Source: Luteibacter yeojuensis
GTDB lineage: Bacteria > Pseudomonadota > Gammaproteobacteria > Xanthomonadales > Rhodanobacteraceae
DNA: 64,000 nt
Direction: 5' to 3'
Assembly (NCBI RefSeq): GCF_000964085.1
Contig: NZ_JZRB01000004.1
Location: forward strand, 1 to 64,000
The notes beneath the pieces are model-generated. The model was not told the origin of the DNA. It saw only the letters and a program-made list of their open reading frames with translations, and ran no database searches. The position numbers were made by a program, and so were the translations under genes. This document shows positions 61,447-64,000 of this stretch, one piece after another (position 1 is the stretch's first letter; each line of letters starts with the position of its first letter).

Positions 61447-62112
61447 ATGTCGTTCGCCCGTCCGCAGGCCCTGTCCGGCATCCATCCGGATACCGTCCGC
61501 ATCGTCGCCATGAGCGCGGCGATAGCCCTCAACGCCGCCGCGCTCATCGCCGTCATGCGGCCGATGGTGGCGCAGATCGTCACGTTCAAACCGCAAAGCG
61601 TGCCCATCACGCTCATCGACCACCCGCCACCGCCCAAGCCGGCCGAGGTGCCGGTTATCAAGCTGCAACCGCTGGTGAAGGCCCCCCCCAAGGCGGTGCC
61701 GAAGCCGCCGGTGGCCGTCGCACCGCAACCCCCTGTCGAGACGGTGGTGCCCACCGACGAGGGCACGATGCAAGCGCCGCCCACGGTGCAGGTGCCGGCC
61801 ACGCCAGCGCCCACCGCTGATGCGGCACCCATCGAAACCACGCTCGCCTATGTGGCGGCACCTGCGCCGAAGTATCCGGCACAGGCCATTCGCGGCCGCA
61901 TGCAAGGCACGGTGACATTGCGCGTATTGGTGGATGAAACCGGCAAGCCGCTTGATGTCGTCATCGAAAGCAGCAGTGGCCACCAGGTGCTCGACGATGC
62001 GGCCAGGAAGCAGGTGCTGGCATCGTGGCGCTTCCAGCCGGCCGTCCAGAACGGCCAGCACGTGAAGGCCTGGGCGCGAATTCCGGTGACCTTCGACCTT
62101 AGATCGATCTGA
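61447..62112 (+). CDS. tonB: TonB energy transducer
   Basis: 221 residues: an N-terminal membrane anchor (about 18-37), a Pro/Lys-rich periplasmic spacer (about 55-125; DHPPPPKPAEVPVIKL and repeats) and the C-terminal TonB domain (about 140-221; KYPAQAIRGRMQGTVTLRVLVDETGKPLDVVIESSSGHQVLDDAARKQVLASWRFQPA). The classic YP motif is KYPAQ. Energises outer-membrane receptors such as the large one at 50.6 kb. No exbB/exbD follow. An AAGGAGG site precedes the ATG. Confidence 0.92.
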   Translation: MSFARPQALSGIHPDTVRIVAMSAAIALNAAALIAVMRPMVAQIVTFKPQSVPITLIDHPPPPKPAEVPVIKLQPLVKAPPKAVPKPPVAVAPQPPVETVVPTDEGTMQAPPTVQVPATPAPTADAAPIETTLAYVAAPAPKYPAQAIRGRMQGTVTLRVLVDETGKPLDVVIESSSGHQVLDDAARKQVLASWRFQPAVQNGQHVKAWARIPVTFDLRSI

Positions 62113-62129
62113 TCGACGAAACAGGCCAT

Positions 62130-62196
62130 GTAGGAGCCCACACCCGTGGGCGAATGCTTCTCGCGAAGAGCTGTCGCCCACGGGGTGGGCTCCTAC
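62130..62196. repeat. REP pair (GTAGGAGCCCAC family)
   Basis: Inverted pair starting gtaggagcccac and ending gtgggctcctac with an inner gcttctcgcgaag palindrome, between tonB and the convergent small membrane-protein gene. Confidence 0.85.
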
Positions 62197-62206
62197 GGTT
62201 TGCCGC

Positions 62207-62497
62207 TTAGCGCGGGGCGGGCATCACGATGACGTCGGGCTTGCGGCTGGCGCGGGCGATGAGCCACACGAGGCCAACGACGAACGCGACCGGGATCAGC
62301 ACGGGCAACAGGGCCAGGGCCACGACGGGCGCGATCGCCAGCATCAGCACGCCGCCGACGAGGGCACCCACCAGGCTCGCGACGATGTGGAACACGCCGC
62401 CGATGATGCCGAAGACCAGCTTGAGCAGCGCGCCCACGAGCGCGAAGGCCAGCCAGAATCCGGCGCAGAGGACGACAAGCGAGGTCAGGACGATCAT
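62207..62497 (-). CDS. Small membrane protein
   Basis: 96 residues, almost entirely hydrophobic: two long segments (about 3-30 and 37-82) probably make three helices, with a short basic C-terminus (RASRKPDVIVMPAPR). No family recognised, function unknown. Confidence 0.6.
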   Translation of the reverse strand: MIVLTSLVVLCAGFWLAFALVGALLKLVFGIIGGVFHIVASLVGALVGGVLMLAIAPVVALALLPVLIPVAFVVGLVWLIARASRKPDVIVMPAPR

Positions 62498-62656
62498 GGT
62501 GTGTCTCCGTACGCAGCCGCCCCCGTGGGCGGTTCACCCCTTGGACGCGGCGGCGGGCGAAAAGGTTTATAGGGGTGTCGAAAGTCATGGGTTACGCCTG
62601 TTTAACAGGCGCCGTGATCCACTGGCGCCCTTCGAATCCCGCCGGCGTCCCGTTCC

Positions 62657-63235
62657 ATGGGTAAGCGTTCCTCCATCATCAAGACCTTGCGGGATATCGC
62701 CTTCGACCACGCCGACGCGCCGGTGCCCGATCTCGCCTCCATGGCGCGGGATTTCGGCAGCATGCTGCACGCGCGCCACGCCGAAGTGGACGAGGCGCTG
62801 GGCGCGCTGCGCCAGCGGCGCCGTGGTTTCGAACGCTGGATGCTCGCGGAGCGCGCCACGCCTGCCATCAGCGTGCTGGTCATGGCGTGGCCACCGGGCT
62901 ACGCCACGCCAGTGCACGACCACGGCGGCCTGTGGGGGCTCGAAGCCACGCTTTCGGGTGCGCTAGAGGTTGAGTCCTTCCTCAAGGATCCCCAGTTAGA
63001 GTCACTGCGCAGCATCGGCCGCACCTGGCTGGGCCCGGGCGATGCGACGTGGTTCGAGGGTACCGACGACCACGCACACCGCTGCCGCAATTTGTCGCGG
63101 CATGACACGGCGCTCACGCTTCACGTGTACGGTGGCGATCTGGCACAGTACCTCGCGTATGAGCAGCCCGGTCCTTCGGACCACTGGATCGCACGGCCGA
63201 GGCAATCGATCATCGCGGGACGCCTGACGGCCTGA
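62657..63235 (+). CDS. Cysteine-dioxygenase-like cupin
   Basis: 192 residues. Iron-binding histidines: PVHDHGGLWGLEATLSGALEVESF (the HxH-plus-Glu region, about 90-105) and DDHAHRCRNLS (about 135-140). An N-terminal helix bundle (about 1-70) precedes the cupin. Resembles bacterial thiol dioxygenases (cysteine or 3-mercaptopropionate). The gene is followed after 49 bases by a flavoprotein on the same strand, suggesting a two-gene unit for thiol or sulfur-compound oxidation (inference). Confidence 0.82.
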   Translation: MGKRSSIIKTLRDIAFDHADAPVPDLASMARDFGSMLHARHAEVDEALGALRQRRRGFERWMLAERATPAISVLVMAWPPGYATPVHDHGGLWGLEATLSGALEVESFLKDPQLESLRSIGRTWLGPGDATWFEGTDDHAHRCRNLSRHDTALTLHVYGGDLAQYLAYEQPGPSDHWIARPRQSIIAGRLTA

Positions 63236-63284
63236 CGGTCTCACGGCCCTCCACCCCAAGCCATCGGGCGAAGGACCAACACGC

Positions 63285-64000
63285 ATGTTTCAAAAGGTCG
63301 CCATCATCGGCGGTGGCGCAGCGGCGGCAACGCTGGTGAGCGAACTGCTTGAACGCAGGACGCCGAAGCCCCTCCACCTCACCTGGTTCGCCGGCAGCGC
63401 GCAGCCGGGGCGCGGCGTTGCCTACGGTACGCCCTCCGACCGCCACCTGCTCAACGTACGCGCGGCGTCCATGGGCATGTTCGTCAGCAAGCCCGGCGGC
63501 TTCCTCGAGTACGCGCAGGCGGCGAACCCGAATGTAAAGGGCTCGGATTTCCTGCCGCGCCGGCTGTACGGCGATTTCCTCCGCTCCCGCGTCGATGCCG
63601 CCGTGGCCAATGCGCGCCAGTTCGGCCATGACATCAACCTCGTGCCGTTCTGCGCGCAATCGCTGGTGCCCTCCAGCGAGGGCGTCACCATCGGCTACGG
63701 CGAGGGCGAGGAAGCCCATGCCGACGCCGCCGTGCTCGCCATCGGCTCGCTGCCGCCGCGCCCGCTCGCCGGCGTGCAGGATGCCGCCCTCGCCAGCGGC
63801 CGCTACGTCACCGACCCGTGGCCCTACCTCGCCGCCGCCGAAAGCGACGACCGGCCGCTGCGCGTGCTCGTGATCGGGCTGGGCCTCACCGCGGTCGACG
63901 TGGTGCTCGAGCTGGCCGCCCGGTGGCCACGGGCGCGCTTCACCGCGCTTTCCCGCCACGGCCACCTGCCCGAGCCGCACCTCGCCGCGGCCTCCGCGCC
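63285..64000 (+). CDS. FAD/NAD(P)-binding protein, cut by the window edge
   Basis: Open from the ATG at 63285 to the window end (238 codons read, no stop). The FAD motif is KVAIIGGGAAAATLV (residues 4-18, GGGxAA type), followed by RGVAYGTPSDRHLLNVRA, as in the YdhS/HI0933-like FAD-NAD(P)-binding group. A second Rossmann motif (VLVIGLGLTAVDVVLEL, near 205) should bind NAD(P). The active redox partner is unknown. A GAAGGA site precedes the ATG. Adjacent to the thiol-dioxygenase-like gene. Confidence 0.8.
   Translation, partial: MFQKVAIIGGGAAAATLVSELLERRTPKPLHLTWFAGSAQPGRGVAYGTPSDRHLLNVRAASMGMFVSKPGGFLEYAQAANPNVKGSDFLPRRLYGDFLRSRVDAAVANARQFGHDINLVPFCAQSLVPSSEGVTIGYGEGEEAHADAAVLAIGSLPPRPLAGVQDAALASGRYVTDPWPYLAAAESDDRPLRVLVIGLGLTAVDVVLELAARWPRARFTALSRHGHLPEPHLAAASA

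Overview
The window looks like chromosomal DNA of a high-GC gammaproteobacterium of the Xanthomonadales, most likely Rhodanobacteraceae (Luteibacter/Dyella-like). I infer this from the high GC third positions, the gene content (heterotetrameric pyruvate dehydrogenase, PepSY-PhoP-PhoQ-like operon, RpfC-like hybrid kinase, Oar-like TonB-dependent receptor, several TonB-C proteins), and the many REP-type palindromes between genes. No database search was possible. I see no rRNA, insertion sequence, prophage or CRISPR array; there is one tRNA-Thr.

0-5.4 kb is a glycolysis block: class I aldolase, pyruvate kinase and, divergently, GAPDH, with a TonB-C-like protein and an S1/P1 nuclease in between and no phosphoglycerate kinase. 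6.3-10.4 kb is tyrosine/homogentisate catabolism (hppD, hmgA, fahA) with a divergent MarR regulator and a good hppD promoter overlapped by an imperfect palindrome. 10.5-17.7 kb holds a POT peptide transporter, tryptophan 2,3-dioxygenase and the pdhA-pdhB-pdhC operon. 17.3-26 kb is housekeeping: trpS with an extra C-terminal domain, rhodanese-arginase, an orphan ParS/Xre-type antitoxin-like gene, tRNA-Thr, birA-coaX-SPOR, and mtfA.

26-39.5 kb has the PepSY/response regulator/sensor kinase operon, dusA, a short stretch of less typical base composition with three poorly characterised genes (about 29.65-31.55 kb), the ArgP/ArgO pair, PaiB, a YVTN beta-propeller protein, a four-gene operon led by a membrane protein and a small HTH regulator, a PhyH-like dioxygenase, and an orphan ParB-like protein.

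40-53.7 kb is the most accessory-looking part: an SGNH hydrolase, a methyltransferase, a GH97 glycosidase convergent with a beta-propeller/Y_Y_Y sensor kinase, an alpha/beta hydrolase coupled to an RpfC-like hybrid kinase, and then a 689-base AT-richer leader with a LacI-type operator in front of a 1009-residue TonB-dependent receptor. I read this as a candidate glycan-sensing and uptake locus (inference). 53.7-64 kb returns to ordinary genes: lipoproteins, ferredoxin-NADP reductase, a kinase-like protein, a DUF885 protein, hemolysin III, a universal stress protein, TonB, and a cysteine-dioxygenase-like cupin followed by a flavoprotein cut by the right edge.

The window is mostly conventional. 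The signals I consider most worth checking are the GH97/propeller-kinase/TonB-receptor neighbourhood, the direct-repeat promoter of the HTH/membrane-protein operon, the orphan antitoxin-like gene, and the mtfA start.
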